In this document: one piece after another, positions 51,019 to 59,887 of the stretch | How the letters are laid out: every line of letters begins with the position of its first letter | How positions within the stretch are numbered: position 1 is the first letter of the stretch | Origin: Clostridium saccharoperbutylacetonicum N1-4(HMT) | Lineage (GTDB): Bacteria; Bacillota; Clostridia; Clostridiales; Clostridiaceae | DNA: 64,000 nucleotides | NCBI RefSeq assembly: GCF_000340885.1 | Contig: NC_020291.1 | Location: 214,501-278,500 of the forward strand | Direction: 5' to 3' | The notes under the pieces: generated by a model | The model's input: only the letters and a program-made list of their open reading frames with translations | What the model was told of the DNA's origin: nothing | Databases searched by the model: none | Program-made: the position numbers and the translations under genes

Positions 51019-52695
51019 ATGAAAAAAAGTAAAATTTTATCAGTAATAATTTCATTTACTTTAGTAGCAAGTTTGTTTGTTGGGTGTGGTGGAAGCTCAA
51101 AAGGAGATAAAGCGACATCGGCTAGTGGTGGAACAATGGATAAGACACCAGTAACATTAACTATGTATACTGTTGATTCAACAGAAGATATGCTTTTTGA
51201 TGATGATGTAGCAAAGAAAATAACAGAACTTACAGGGGTAACCTTAAAAATATCACATCCAGTAGCAGGAGATACTCAAGCAATTCCTTTAATGATAGCA
51301 AGTGGTGATTATCCAGATTTAATTTATGCTAAAGGTGATACAGGTAAGTTAGTAGATGCAGGGGCAATTATTAAACTTGATGATTATATCGATAAGAAGG
51401 GTGATAATTTAAAGGCACTTTATGGAGATCAATTAAAGAGATTAAAATATAGTACAGAAGATCCATCTATATATACGGTTGGAACATATGGAGTACATTC
51501 AGATATATTTGACCCAAATGGAATTATGCAATTACAGCACGCTGTTTTAAAAGATTTGGGATATCCACAAATTAAGAATTTACAAGACTATGAAAATGCA
51601 ATAAAAGCATATATAAAAAAATATCCTGAAATAAATGGTAAGAAGACAATTGGGATGACGCTAATGGCAAGTGATTGGAGATGGTTGATAACATGTGGAA
51701 ATATAGCTAGCCAAGTAGCTGGAATACCAGATGATGGACAGTTTAAAATAGATGATGAAACTCAAAAAGCTACTTATAAATTTGAATTACCAGAAGTTAA
51801 AGAGTACTTCAAATGGTTAAATCATATGAATGCAGAAGGATTGTTAGATCCAGAATCATTTACACAAAAGGAAGACGTATATCGTGCAAAGATAACTCAA
51901 GGTAATGTTTTAGGATTAACAGATCCAAAGTGGGATTATGATACTGCAACAAAAGCATTAATTTCATCAGGAATGGATGAAAGAACATTTGCACCACTTT
52001 CAGTTACTTTAGGTGATAAATATAAAGATCAAACTATGAAAGATTATGGATATAGTGGAGGCTGGGGAGTTGCTATATCTTCAACAAGTAAAAACAAAGA
52101 CAGAGCTTTTGAATTTTTAAATTGGTTAGCATCAGATGAAGCCCAAGTTTTATTAAACTGGGGAGTTGAAGGAAAACATTACAAAGTTGAAAATGGTAAG
52201 AGAATTTTTTTACCAGAGATACAACAACAAAAAAATTCTGATAAGGACTTTAAAAAGAAGACTGGTATAGGGCAATATAATTATCCATTCCCAGAAAGAG
52301 GAGATGGGGCTATAGATCCAACAGGAAATTCTTATACTACTAATACTTTAGATAATTTCATTCAAAATTATAATAAGGGCGAAAAAGCTACCTTAGCAGG
52401 TTATGGAAAGAAATCTTTTGTAGAGTTTTTCCCACAAGCAAAAGATTTAGGTCAATCTAAGCACGGACAAGCATGGGAATATAATATTCCAAGTGATAGT
52501 GATATGGCTATAATTCAAAAGAAAGCTGATGATTATACTCAAAAGGCTATAACGCAAGCAATTCTTGGAAGTGAATCTAATTTTGATTCAGCTTGGGATA
52601 AAATTCAACAAGATCTTAAAGCAATGAATATAGACAAACTTGATGAAGGCATGAGTAAATTAACAGTAGATAAGATTAAGCTTTGGAATAATTAA
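51019..52695 (+). CDS. Sugar ABC transporter solute-binding lipoprotein (LplA type)
   Basis: This 558-residue lipoprotein has lipobox LFVGC with Cys23. The mature part is a type-II periplasmic binding fold: NLTM-like TLTMYTVDS, PDLIYAKGD, NGKKTIGMTLMASDWRWL and the large C-terminal lobe with EFLNWLASDEAQVLLNWGVEG. The size (over 500 residues) is typical for LplA proteins that bind oligosaccharides rather than monosaccharides. AAGAAGGA precedes ATG 51019. With the two permeases it makes a complete importer except for the ATPase. A 618-base gap with two hairpins follows. Confidence 0.93.
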   Translation: MKKSKILSVIISFTLVASLFVGCGGSSKGDKATSASGGTMDKTPVTLTMYTVDSTEDMLFDDDVAKKITELTGVTLKISHPVAGDTQAIPLMIASGDYPDLIYAKGDTGKLVDAGAIIKLDDYIDKKGDNLKALYGDQLKRLKYSTEDPSIYTVGTYGVHSDIFDPNGIMQLQHAVLKDLGYPQIKNLQDYENAIKAYIKKYPEINGKKTIGMTLMASDWRWLITCGNIASQVAGIPDDGQFKIDDETQKATYKFELPEVKEYFKWLNHMNAEGLLDPESFTQKEDVYRAKITQGNVLGLTDPKWDYDTATKALISSGMDERTFAPLSVTLGDKYKDQTMKDYGYSGGWGVAISSTSKNKDRAFEFLNWLASDEAQVLLNWGVEGKHYKVENGKRIFLPEIQQQKNSDKDFKKKTGIGQYNYPFPERGDGAIDPTGNSYTTNTLDNFIQNYNKGEKATLAGYGKKSFVEFFPQAKDLGQSKHGQAWEYNIPSDSDMAIIQKKADDYTQKAITQAILGSESNFDSAWDKIQQDLKAMNIDKLDEGMSKLTVDKIKLWNN

Positions 52696-52746
52696 ATTAA
52701 AATTATAGATATCCAAACCAAGAATTAGACTTATGCAACAATTACC

Positions 52747-52937
52747 GAAATATGATACATTTATCTTCCGCAGGACTAGTGAAATTTTCGCTGGAAGGTT
52801 CTAAATGTGGGCTTGTCGTCATTTCAGCGTGTTCCAGATGTAAAATCTAGACAAGCTGTAAATGAAACAAGCCCACACTAATAACCTTCAACAGCTCAAT
52901 TTCACATGCCTGCTCCAGAAAAAATGCATCATATTTC
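52747..52937. repeat. Long imperfect hairpin, dispersed-element-like (191 bases)
   Basis: The arms 52747-52816 and 52867-52937 are inverted copies at roughly 75-80% identity, with outer tips GAAATATGATACATTT and AAATGCATCATATTTC differing at one base and a strong inner match TGTGGGCTTGT/ACAAGCCCACA. The centre continues the pairing in part. It encodes nothing and has no T-run at its end. The size and GC-richer arms suggest a MITE-like element or a long structured RNA. Confidence 0.7.
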
Positions 52938-53068
52938 TAGTGTAGTTTAGTAATTTTAATTTCTCAAAAGTGTATACATATTCCATTTATAAGTTTGATT
53001 ATTCATTTGGATATCTATATGAAGTAGATACACTAAGGGATAGAATAGTTTATTTCATATAAAGAAGA

Positions 53069-53154
53069 TTTTAATGGATGGAAGGGTGTAAATGCTTTTG
53101 GATATTCCCAATACTGAGTTGGGTTAGCAAAAATAAAACATCCTTCCATTAAAA
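53069..53154. repeat. Second inverted repeat in the same gap
   Basis: TTTTAATGGATGGAAGG (53069-53085) is matched by CCTTCCATTAAAA (53142-53154) with a 4-base insertion (ATGG, a small direct repeat) on one side. Inside lies a CCCAA/TTGGG stem. It could be a decayed small element or a regulatory hairpin in the leader of the alpha-xylosidase gene. Confidence 0.5.
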
Positions 53155-53313
53155 ATTTTACCTGGTTTGTATAAAAAATAAAGAGATAGTTTAATAAGAG
53201 TTAAAGTAAAATATATCCAATTTATTAAGTACAAGTGGTGACAAGTATAATGATTTATATAGCTTTGGACATAATGAGAATAAAAATAATTTGTGTGAAG
53301 AAGGAGTGTTAAT

Positions 53314-55665
53314 ATGAAATTTAGCAACGGATGTTGGTTAAATAAAACAGGAGTTGAAACATTTAGTCCACAAGAAATTTATAACACTAAAATTGAAAAA
53401 AATCTTTTAACAATATATACGCCTTGTAGCAAAATATATAACAGAGGATGTACCCTTGGTGGACCAGTTATAACATATAAAATTACATCTCCTATGAAGA
53501 ATGTTATAAGAGTAAGAGCTTATCACTATATGGGTCAGCAAAAAAAGAGTCCAAGCTTTGAAATTTATGAAGATGATGATACTAACGTTTTGATAGATGA
53601 AAATAAAGATAAGGTTTCGTTCAAATCAGGAAACCTTAGAATGGAATATGATAAAAATACAATTGAAATGAGTTTTTATAGAGGAGATAAAAAATTAACT
53701 TCTAGTAAATATAGAGGTATGGCTTATGTAAAAACTGAACCAGAAACAGCATTTCTAGAATCATCAGATAAAGGAATATACATGAGAGAACAACTGCAGT
53801 TATCTGTAGGCGAATTAGTATATGGCTTAGGTGAGAGATTTACACCATTTGTAAAGAATGGTCAGACTGTAGATGTGTGGAATGAAGATGGTGGAACAAG
53901 TACAGAACAATGTTATAAGAATATTCCATTTTATCTTACTAATAAAGGATATGGTGTATTTGTAAATCATCCAGAAAAAGTTTCTTTTGAAGTGGGATCA
54001 GAAAAAGTAACCAAGGTTCAATTTAGTGTTCCAGGAGAATGCTTAGATTACTTCATAATAGGCGGAGGCTCAATGAAAGAAGTAATTGAAAATTATACAA
54101 ATTTAACAGGTAAGCCAGCAATGCCACCAGCTTGGTCATTTGGATTGTGGTTATCAACTTCATTTACAACAAATTATGATGAAAAAACAGTAAATGAATT
54201 TGTAGATGGAATGAGAGAAAGAGAGATTCCATTAAGGGTATTCCATTTTGATTGTTTCTGGATGAAAGAATTTAATTGGTGTGATTTTGAATGGGATAGC
54301 AGAGTATTTCCAGATCCAAAAGGAATGTTAAAAAGATTAAAAGAAAAAGATTTAAATATCTGTGTTTGGATTAATCCTTATATAGCCCAAGAATCTAAAC
54401 TATTTGAAGAAGGAAAGGAAAACGGATATCTTATTAAGAAAGCTAATGGGGATGTATGGCAATGGGATATGTGGCAGCCAGGAATGGCCATTGTAGATTT
54501 TACAAATCCAGATGCATGTAAGTGGTATTCAGATAAATTAAAAGAATTAATGGCAATGGGAGTTGACTGTTTTAAAACTGATTTTGGTGAACGTATACCA
54601 ACTGATGTAGTTTACTTCGATGGATCAGATCCAAACAAGATGCACAATTATTATACTCAAATGTATAATAAGGTTGTTTTTGAAACAATAAAGGAAGTTA
54701 AAGGTGAAAATGATGCAATAGTATTTGCAAGATCAGCTACAGCTGGTGGACAACAGTTTCCAGTTCATTGGGGTGGTGATTGTGAATCTGATTATGAATC
54801 AATGGCTGAAAGTCTAAGAGGTGGGTTATCGCTATGTATGTCAGGATTTGGATTCTGGAGTCATGATATAGGTGGATTCGAAAGTACATCTACAGCTGAC
54901 GTTTATAAGAGATGGGTTGCCTTTGGTTTATTATCTTCACATAGCAGATTACATGGAAGTACATCATACAGAGTTCCATGGGCATATGATGAAGCTGCAT
55001 CAGAGGTGGTAAAATTCTTCAGTAAACTGAAATGTAGTATAATGCCATATTTATATGAAACAGCTAATACAGCTAATGTTAAAGGGATTCCTGTAATGAG
55101 AGCTATGGTGTTAGAATTCCAAAATGATCCGACATGTACTTATTTAGATAAACAATATATGTTGGGAGATTCTATTTTGGTAGCACCTATCTTTAATGAA
55201 GATGGAGAAGCTAAGTACTATTTGCCTGAAGGAAAATGGACTAATTTTATAACAGGTAAGCAATATGATGGTGGAAAGTGGATTAAAGAAAAACATGATT
55301 ATTTGAGTATACCTATGATGGTAAAAGAAAATAGTCTTATAGCTTTAGGATATGAAAATAATGTGCCGGATTATGATTATAGAAAAGAAGTTACCATATT
55401 AGCCTATGAATTAAAGGAAAATGTCAAAGCTACTGCAAAAATTTTAGATATGGAGAGAAAAGAAAGTCTTAAGGTTGAAGTATTAAAAACTGAGAAAGCT
55501 ATTAATATAGAAGCAAAGGGAACTGATAAAGGCTGGAGTATTGTTTTAAAGAATGTAGTAAATGTAACTGAAGTTTGTGGGGCAGAATGTAAGATACAAG
55601 GAAATGATACAAGGATAATAGTGAAGTCAGGAAACAGTAATATTGTATGTAAATTAGAAGGATAG
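53314..55665 (+). CDS. Alpha-xylosidase (GH31, YicI-like)
   Basis: This 783-residue cytoplasmic enzyme removes terminal alpha-1,6-xylose from xyloglucan oligosaccharides. The N-terminal beta-sandwich contains GELVYGLGERFTPFVKNGQ. The barrel has FHFDCFWMKEFNWCDFEWD, nucleophile Asp423 in KTDFGERIP, acid/base Asp489 in WGGDCESDYESM, and FWSHDIGGFES. The spacing of 66 residues between the two Asp equals that in E. coli YicI. GLWLSTSFTTNYDE is typical of xylosidases rather than alpha-glucosidases. AAGGAG precedes ATG 53314. It begins a two-gene unit with the GH3 enzyme. Confidence 0.94.
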   Translation: MKFSNGCWLNKTGVETFSPQEIYNTKIEKNLLTIYTPCSKIYNRGCTLGGPVITYKITSPMKNVIRVRAYHYMGQQKKSPSFEIYEDDDTNVLIDENKDKVSFKSGNLRMEYDKNTIEMSFYRGDKKLTSSKYRGMAYVKTEPETAFLESSDKGIYMREQLQLSVGELVYGLGERFTPFVKNGQTVDVWNEDGGTSTEQCYKNIPFYLTNKGYGVFVNHPEKVSFEVGSEKVTKVQFSVPGECLDYFIIGGGSMKEVIENYTNLTGKPAMPPAWSFGLWLSTSFTTNYDEKTVNEFVDGMREREIPLRVFHFDCFWMKEFNWCDFEWDSRVFPDPKGMLKRLKEKDLNICVWINPYIAQESKLFEEGKENGYLIKKANGDVWQWDMWQPGMAIVDFTNPDACKWYSDKLKELMAMGVDCFKTDFGERIPTDVVYFDGSDPNKMHNYYTQMYNKVVFETIKEVKGENDAIVFARSATAGGQQFPVHWGGDCESDYESMAESLRGGLSLCMSGFGFWSHDIGGFESTSTADVYKRWVAFGLLSSHSRLHGSTSYRVPWAYDEAASEVVKFFSKLKCSIMPYLYETANTANVKGIPVMRAMVLEFQNDPTCTYLDKQYMLGDSILVAPIFNEDGEAKYYLPEGKWTNFITGKQYDGGKWIKEKHDYLSIPMMVKENSLIALGYENNVPDYDYRKEVTILAYELKENVKATAKILDMERKESLKVEVLKTEKAINIEAKGTDKGWSIVLKNVVNVTEVCGAECKIQGNDTRIIVKSGNSNIVCKLEG

Positions 55666-55670
55666 GAAAT

Positions 55671-55703
55671 ATACTGAGAACAGGGAAAAGCTGTTCTCAG
55701 TAT
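55671..55703 (+). other. Perfect hairpin between the GH31 and GH3 genes
   Basis: ATACTGAGAACAG (55671-55683) pairs with CTGTTCTCAGTAT (55691-55703), loop GGAAAAG. No T-run follows, so it is more likely an mRNA stability or processing site than a terminator. Confidence 0.7.
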
Positions 55704-55733
55704 TAAAAGCATCAAATATTTAGGAGGTTAGTG

Positions 55734-57881
55734 ATGGATAAAAATGAATTGATAGATGAAGAAAAAATAGAGAAAATAATATCGGAATTAACACTTAAAG
55801 AAAAAGTAGCGATGTGTCATGGGAATGGCTTGTTCAGAACTGAAGGAGTAAAAAGATTAAATATACCTCCAATAAAAATGTCTGATGGGCCAATGGGAGT
55901 AAGAGCAGAATTCCCAGATGATAGCTGGATGCCAATTGGAAATTCAGATGATTATGTTACATATCTTCCATGCAATACAGCTTTAGCTTCCACTTGGAAT
56001 GTTAACTTAGCCCATGAAGCAGGTAGAGTTTTAGGAAATGAAGCAAGAGGAAGAGGGAAAGATATTATACTTGGGCCTGGAATTAATATTGTGAGAAGTC
56101 CTTTATGTGGACGTAACTTTGAATATATGTCTGAAGATCCATATTTAATAAGTAAGTTAGCAGTGCCTTTTATAAAAGGAGTTCAAGAAAATAATGATGT
56201 GGCAGCTTGTGTAAAACATTTTGCAGTAAATAATCAGGAAACTGAAAGATTAAAGATTGAAGTAGAAGTGGATGAAAGAACTTTAAAAGAACTATATCTA
56301 CCAGCATTTGAGGCCGCAGTAAAAGAGGGAAATACTTATTCAATAATGACAGCTTATAATAAGCTTTTTGGATACTATTGTTCCCACAATGAATATTTAA
56401 TAAAAGAAATATTGGAAGATGAATGGGGCTTTGATGGAGTTGTTGTATCAGATTGGGGAGCAATACATGATACTGTAGAAGCTGCTATAGCTGGTATGGA
56501 TATAGAAATGAACGTAACATACAATTTTGATGAATATTTCTTTGCTAAACCATTAATTAAGGCTGTTGAAGAAGGCAAAATAAGTGAAGAAGTAATTAAT
56601 GACAAAATAAGAAGAATTTTAAGATTAATGTATAAGATAAATATTTTTTCTGATGATAGAAAAAGTGGAAGGTATAATTTACCTAAACATAGAGAAAAAA
56701 CATTAGATATTGCTAGAGAATCAATAGTTCTTCTTAAGAATGAAAATAATGTATTACCATTAAAAGATAGTAAAATAAAAACTTTAGCAGTAATTGGTGA
56801 AAATGCAAATACAATGCACTCCAATGGTGGTGGAAGTGCTGAAATAAAAGCCTTATATGAAGTTACACCATTATTAGGAATTAAAACAAGATTAGGTGGA
56901 CAAACAGAAGTTAAATATGCTAAAGGATATAGTGCTGATAAATCAGAGAAGGAAAAATTAATAGAAGAGGCTGTTGAATTAGCTAAAATATCAGATGCAG
57001 TAGTTATAATAGGTGGATTAAAGCATACGGCTGAAGATATGGAATTAGAAAACAATGCACTTACAGTATCAAAAGATAAAGAAATAAAGCGTTATGTTGA
57101 TAGTGAAGGATATGATAAAACTGATATGGATCTTCCATATAATCAAGATGAGCTTATTAATAGAGTATTGGAAGTTAATAAAAATGCAGTTGTAGTTATG
57201 CTTAGTGGTGCACCAGTAAAAATGACTGAATGGATAGATAATGCAGCGACTGTAGTCCAAACGTGGTATAACGGAATGGAAGGTGGTACTGCATTAGCAG
57301 AAATACTTTTTGGAGATGTTAATCCTTCAGGTAAATTACCAGTTACTTTCCCAAGAGAACTAGAAGATTCTCCAGCACATAAAATAGGAGAGTTCCCTGG
57401 TGGTGAGAAAGTTAAATATACTGAAGGTATTTTTGTTGGGTATAGATATTTTTCAACTTATGACGTAAAACCTCTATTCTGCTTTGGACATGGACTTTCA
57501 TATACAAATTTTAAATATGAAGATTTAAAAATATCAGTTAACGAAGAAGTAGCTGATGTTGATATATCAGCAGTATTTAAATTAACCAATACAGGCCATA
57601 TAGATGGAGCAGAGACTGTTCAAGTTTATGTAAAAGATGCAGAGGCATCAGTAGAAAGACCTAAAATAGAATTAAAGGGCTTTGATAAGGTATATCTAAA
57701 AGCTGGTGAAATCAAGGAAATTGAAATTAAATTAGATAAAAAAGCATTAGCATTTTATAGTGTAGAAGATAAAAAATGGACAGTTGAAAGGGGGACTTTT
57801 GAGATTTTTGTTGGAAGTTCTTCTGAAGATATAAGATTAAATGGTGAAATTAATTTGGAATCAAGCTATAAATTTAAATAG
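55734..57881 (+). CDS. Beta-glucosidase (GH3)
   Basis: This 715-residue cytoplasmic retaining enzyme has the N-terminal barrel (IKMSDGPMGVRAE, GPGINIVRSPLCGRNFEYMSEDP, KHFAVNNQE), nucleophile Asp240 in VVVSDWGA, then the alpha/beta sandwich domain (VVIIGGLKHTAEDMELE with the likely acid/base Glu). A C-terminal fibronectin-III-like domain follows (FKLTNTGHIDGAETVQVYV, FEIFVGSSSEDI). It would release glucose from the cello-oligosaccharide core after xylose removal. ATG 55734 is chosen because AGGAGG (55722-55727) spaces correctly; GTG 55731 is the alternative. GH3 beta-xylosidase is possible, but the locus favours beta-glucosidase. Confidence 0.9.
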   Translation: MDKNELIDEEKIEKIISELTLKEKVAMCHGNGLFRTEGVKRLNIPPIKMSDGPMGVRAEFPDDSWMPIGNSDDYVTYLPCNTALASTWNVNLAHEAGRVLGNEARGRGKDIILGPGINIVRSPLCGRNFEYMSEDPYLISKLAVPFIKGVQENNDVAACVKHFAVNNQETERLKIEVEVDERTLKELYLPAFEAAVKEGNTYSIMTAYNKLFGYYCSHNEYLIKEILEDEWGFDGVVVSDWGAIHDTVEAAIAGMDIEMNVTYNFDEYFFAKPLIKAVEEGKISEEVINDKIRRILRLMYKINIFSDDRKSGRYNLPKHREKTLDIARESIVLLKNENNVLPLKDSKIKTLAVIGENANTMHSNGGGSAEIKALYEVTPLLGIKTRLGGQTEVKYAKGYSADKSEKEKLIEEAVELAKISDAVVIIGGLKHTAEDMELENNALTVSKDKEIKRYVDSEGYDKTDMDLPYNQDELINRVLEVNKNAVVVMLSGAPVKMTEWIDNAATVVQTWYNGMEGGTALAEILFGDVNPSGKLPVTFPRELEDSPAHKIGEFPGGEKVKYTEGIFVGYRYFSTYDVKPLFCFGHGLSYTNFKYEDLKISVNEEVADVDISAVFKLTNTGHIDGAETVQVYVKDAEASVERPKIELKGFDKVYLKAGEIKEIEIKLDKKALAFYSVEDKKWTVERGTFEIFVGSSSEDIRLNGEINLESSYKFK

Positions 57882-57931
57882 TAAATAGAGTATTACAATA
57901 GCTATTAAATGGAAATGCTATAGAACTTTAA

Positions 57932-57975
57932 AATTGTACCCAATAGAGAATGGAGTTTTTCTGTTGGGTACAATT
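57932..57975 (+). other. Hairpin after the GH3 gene
   Basis: AATTGTACCCAA (57932-57943) pairs with TTGGGTACAATT (57964-57975), extended inward by further pairs. An AT-rich but not T-only tail follows, so it may act as a weak terminator or an mRNA end. Confidence 0.6.
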
Positions 57976-58097
57976 ATATATACCAGGTAGTGGATTTTTA
58001 GTTACTATGTAAAATATTTTTAAAATACACGAAGTGATGTATAATGTTATAACAAATGTTTTCTAAATAATTCCATATTTACTGGAGAGGATTAACT

Positions 58098-59867
58098 ATG
58101 AAAAAAAATATAAGAATTATAATAAATAATATAAAAATAAAAAATAAACTAATATATACATACTTAATAGTAACCATTGCAACTGCATTAATAGTTGGAA
58201 CATATTTAACAACACAAATGACAAATGTAATTGTAAATAGGGCAATAGAGAATGCAGAAAATAATTCTGATACAATTCGAAATAGATTAGAAGAAGTACT
58301 TAATTTAACAACAAAGGTATCTGATTTGGCGTATTCAGACGAAAAATTAATTTCAATTTTAAAAAATAGATATCAAACTTATGGAGAAGTTATAAATACT
58401 TATTCTAATTATCCTGTACTCAGAAATTATCTAAAATATTATAGGGAACTTTCAAGTATAACTGTATATGTAGATAATGACACAATCCTTGGAAATACTG
58501 AAATACTAAGAGTTTCAGACAAAGTAAGAACTGAAGATTGGTATAAAAAAGCTGTAAGCAATAGTGGTAAAATAGCATGGAGATATACTACAGATGAATT
58601 TACAGGACATGAATATTTATCATTAATTAGGAGTATAAAGGATAATAATGGAGCATTAGTTGGTGTGCTAGTTATAAATATTAATCCTAGTATATTAAAT
58701 GATCTAATAAGTACAGAACCAGATAATAACATGATACTTTTAGATGGGGAAGTGATTTCATTAAAAAATTCTTATCAAATTGATAAGAAGCAACTACTTA
58801 AATATAATACACAATCTAATGAAATTAATGTATTAAAGACTAAATTTAATGATAAAGATAGCTATTTAATTTTAAATTCATTTAAAATAGAGAAAACACT
58901 AGAAAATAATTTTAAAGTCGTTACAGTCTTGCCTATAGCTCAAATCACAGATCAAACTAATAAGGTTATTATTAATAGTATAATTGCAATTACAGCAACC
59001 ATTATATTAGCAATAATAATGATAATATATTTTTCTAAGAATATATCAAATAGAATTGATTTGTTAAGAAGAGAAATGCATAGAGTAGTTAACGGAGATT
59101 TTTATATAATGACGAAGATTGATGGTAATGATGAAATAGGACAACTATATGATGACTTGAATATTATGGTTGAAAGTATTAATAAATTAATTAATGAAGT
59201 CTATCTAGGAGAAATACAAAAAGAACAACTTAAATTAAGGCAAAAAGAAGCAGAATTTAAGATGCTTGCAAATCAAATAAATCCTCACTTTTTGTATAAT
59301 ACATTGGAGACAATTAGAATGAAAGCCTTCTGCAATGGAGATAAAGAAATAGCTGATATAGTGAAAAAATTAGGGAAAATAATGAGAAGAAATCTTGAAG
59401 TTAGTGGTAAGGAAGTTACACTTAAATCTGAGTTGGAGCTTATAGAAGGATATCTTCAAATTCAATCCATGAGATTTGAAGGCATGGTTAGTTATGAAAT
59501 GAATATAGAAGATAATATAGATACGGAGAGCTATAAAATATTACCATTGTTACTTCAACCAGTTGTAGAAAACGCATTTATTCATGGATTAGAAGAAAAA
59601 AGAAATAAAGGTACTATTATAATTAATATATTTATAAAAGAGAAACTTTTAATAGTAAAGATTTGTGATGATGGAGTAGGAATCAAATTAGAAAGATTAC
59701 AAGAAATAAATAAAAAATTAGATTGCTTTGAAGAAAATAATGGGAAAAGTATTGGATTAATGAATGTAAACCAAAGAATAAAAATGTACTATGGAGGAGA
59801 ATATGGGATGAATATAGAAAGTGAATTTGGAAAAGGGACAATCGTCACTTTATTTCTTCCTATATAG
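58098..59867 (+). CDS. YesM-family sensor histidine kinase
   Basis: This 589-residue kinase has an N-terminal helix (about residues 19-39), a large extracytoplasmic CACHE-type sensor (residues 40-290, VYVDNDTILG and GKIAWRYT), a second helix at about 294-315, and HAMP (REMHRVVNGDF). The His_kinase domain with phospho-His sits in NQINPHFLYNTLETIRM, and the ATPase domain has PLLLQPVVENAFIHG and CDDGVGI. This is the YesM class, which usually controls carbohydrate loci through a YesN-type regulator. It lies at the end of the glycosidase cluster and is followed after 20 bases by its regulator. GGAGAGG precedes ATG 58098. Confidence 0.95.
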   Translation: MKKNIRIIINNIKIKNKLIYTYLIVTIATALIVGTYLTTQMTNVIVNRAIENAENNSDTIRNRLEEVLNLTTKVSDLAYSDEKLISILKNRYQTYGEVINTYSNYPVLRNYLKYYRELSSITVYVDNDTILGNTEILRVSDKVRTEDWYKKAVSNSGKIAWRYTTDEFTGHEYLSLIRSIKDNNGALVGVLVININPSILNDLISTEPDNNMILLDGEVISLKNSYQIDKKQLLKYNTQSNEINVLKTKFNDKDSYLILNSFKIEKTLENNFKVVTVLPIAQITDQTNKVIINSIIAITATIILAIIMIIYFSKNISNRIDLLRREMHRVVNGDFYIMTKIDGNDEIGQLYDDLNIMVESINKLINEVYLGEIQKEQLKLRQKEAEFKMLANQINPHFLYNTLETIRMKAFCNGDKEIADIVKKLGKIMRRNLEVSGKEVTLKSELELIEGYLQIQSMRFEGMVSYEMNIEDNIDTESYKILPLLLQPVVENAFIHGLEEKRNKGTIIINIFIKEKLLIVKICDDGVGIKLERLQEINKKLDCFEENNGKSIGLMNVNQRIKMYYGGEYGMNIESEFGKGTIVTLFLPI

Positions 59868-59887
59868 TGAAAGTGGAGGGATTTTAA

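Noticed and set aside
55671..55703. Hairpin between the GH31 and GH3 genes taken as a terminator
   Set aside because: No T-run follows and the next gene is 31 bases away without an own promoter, so it was listed as an RNA hairpin instead.
56375..57055. A 226-codon open frame on the minus strand
   Set aside because: It lies wholly antisense to the GH3 gene, has low-complexity Ser/Ile-rich composition typical of reverse frames, and has no ribosome site.
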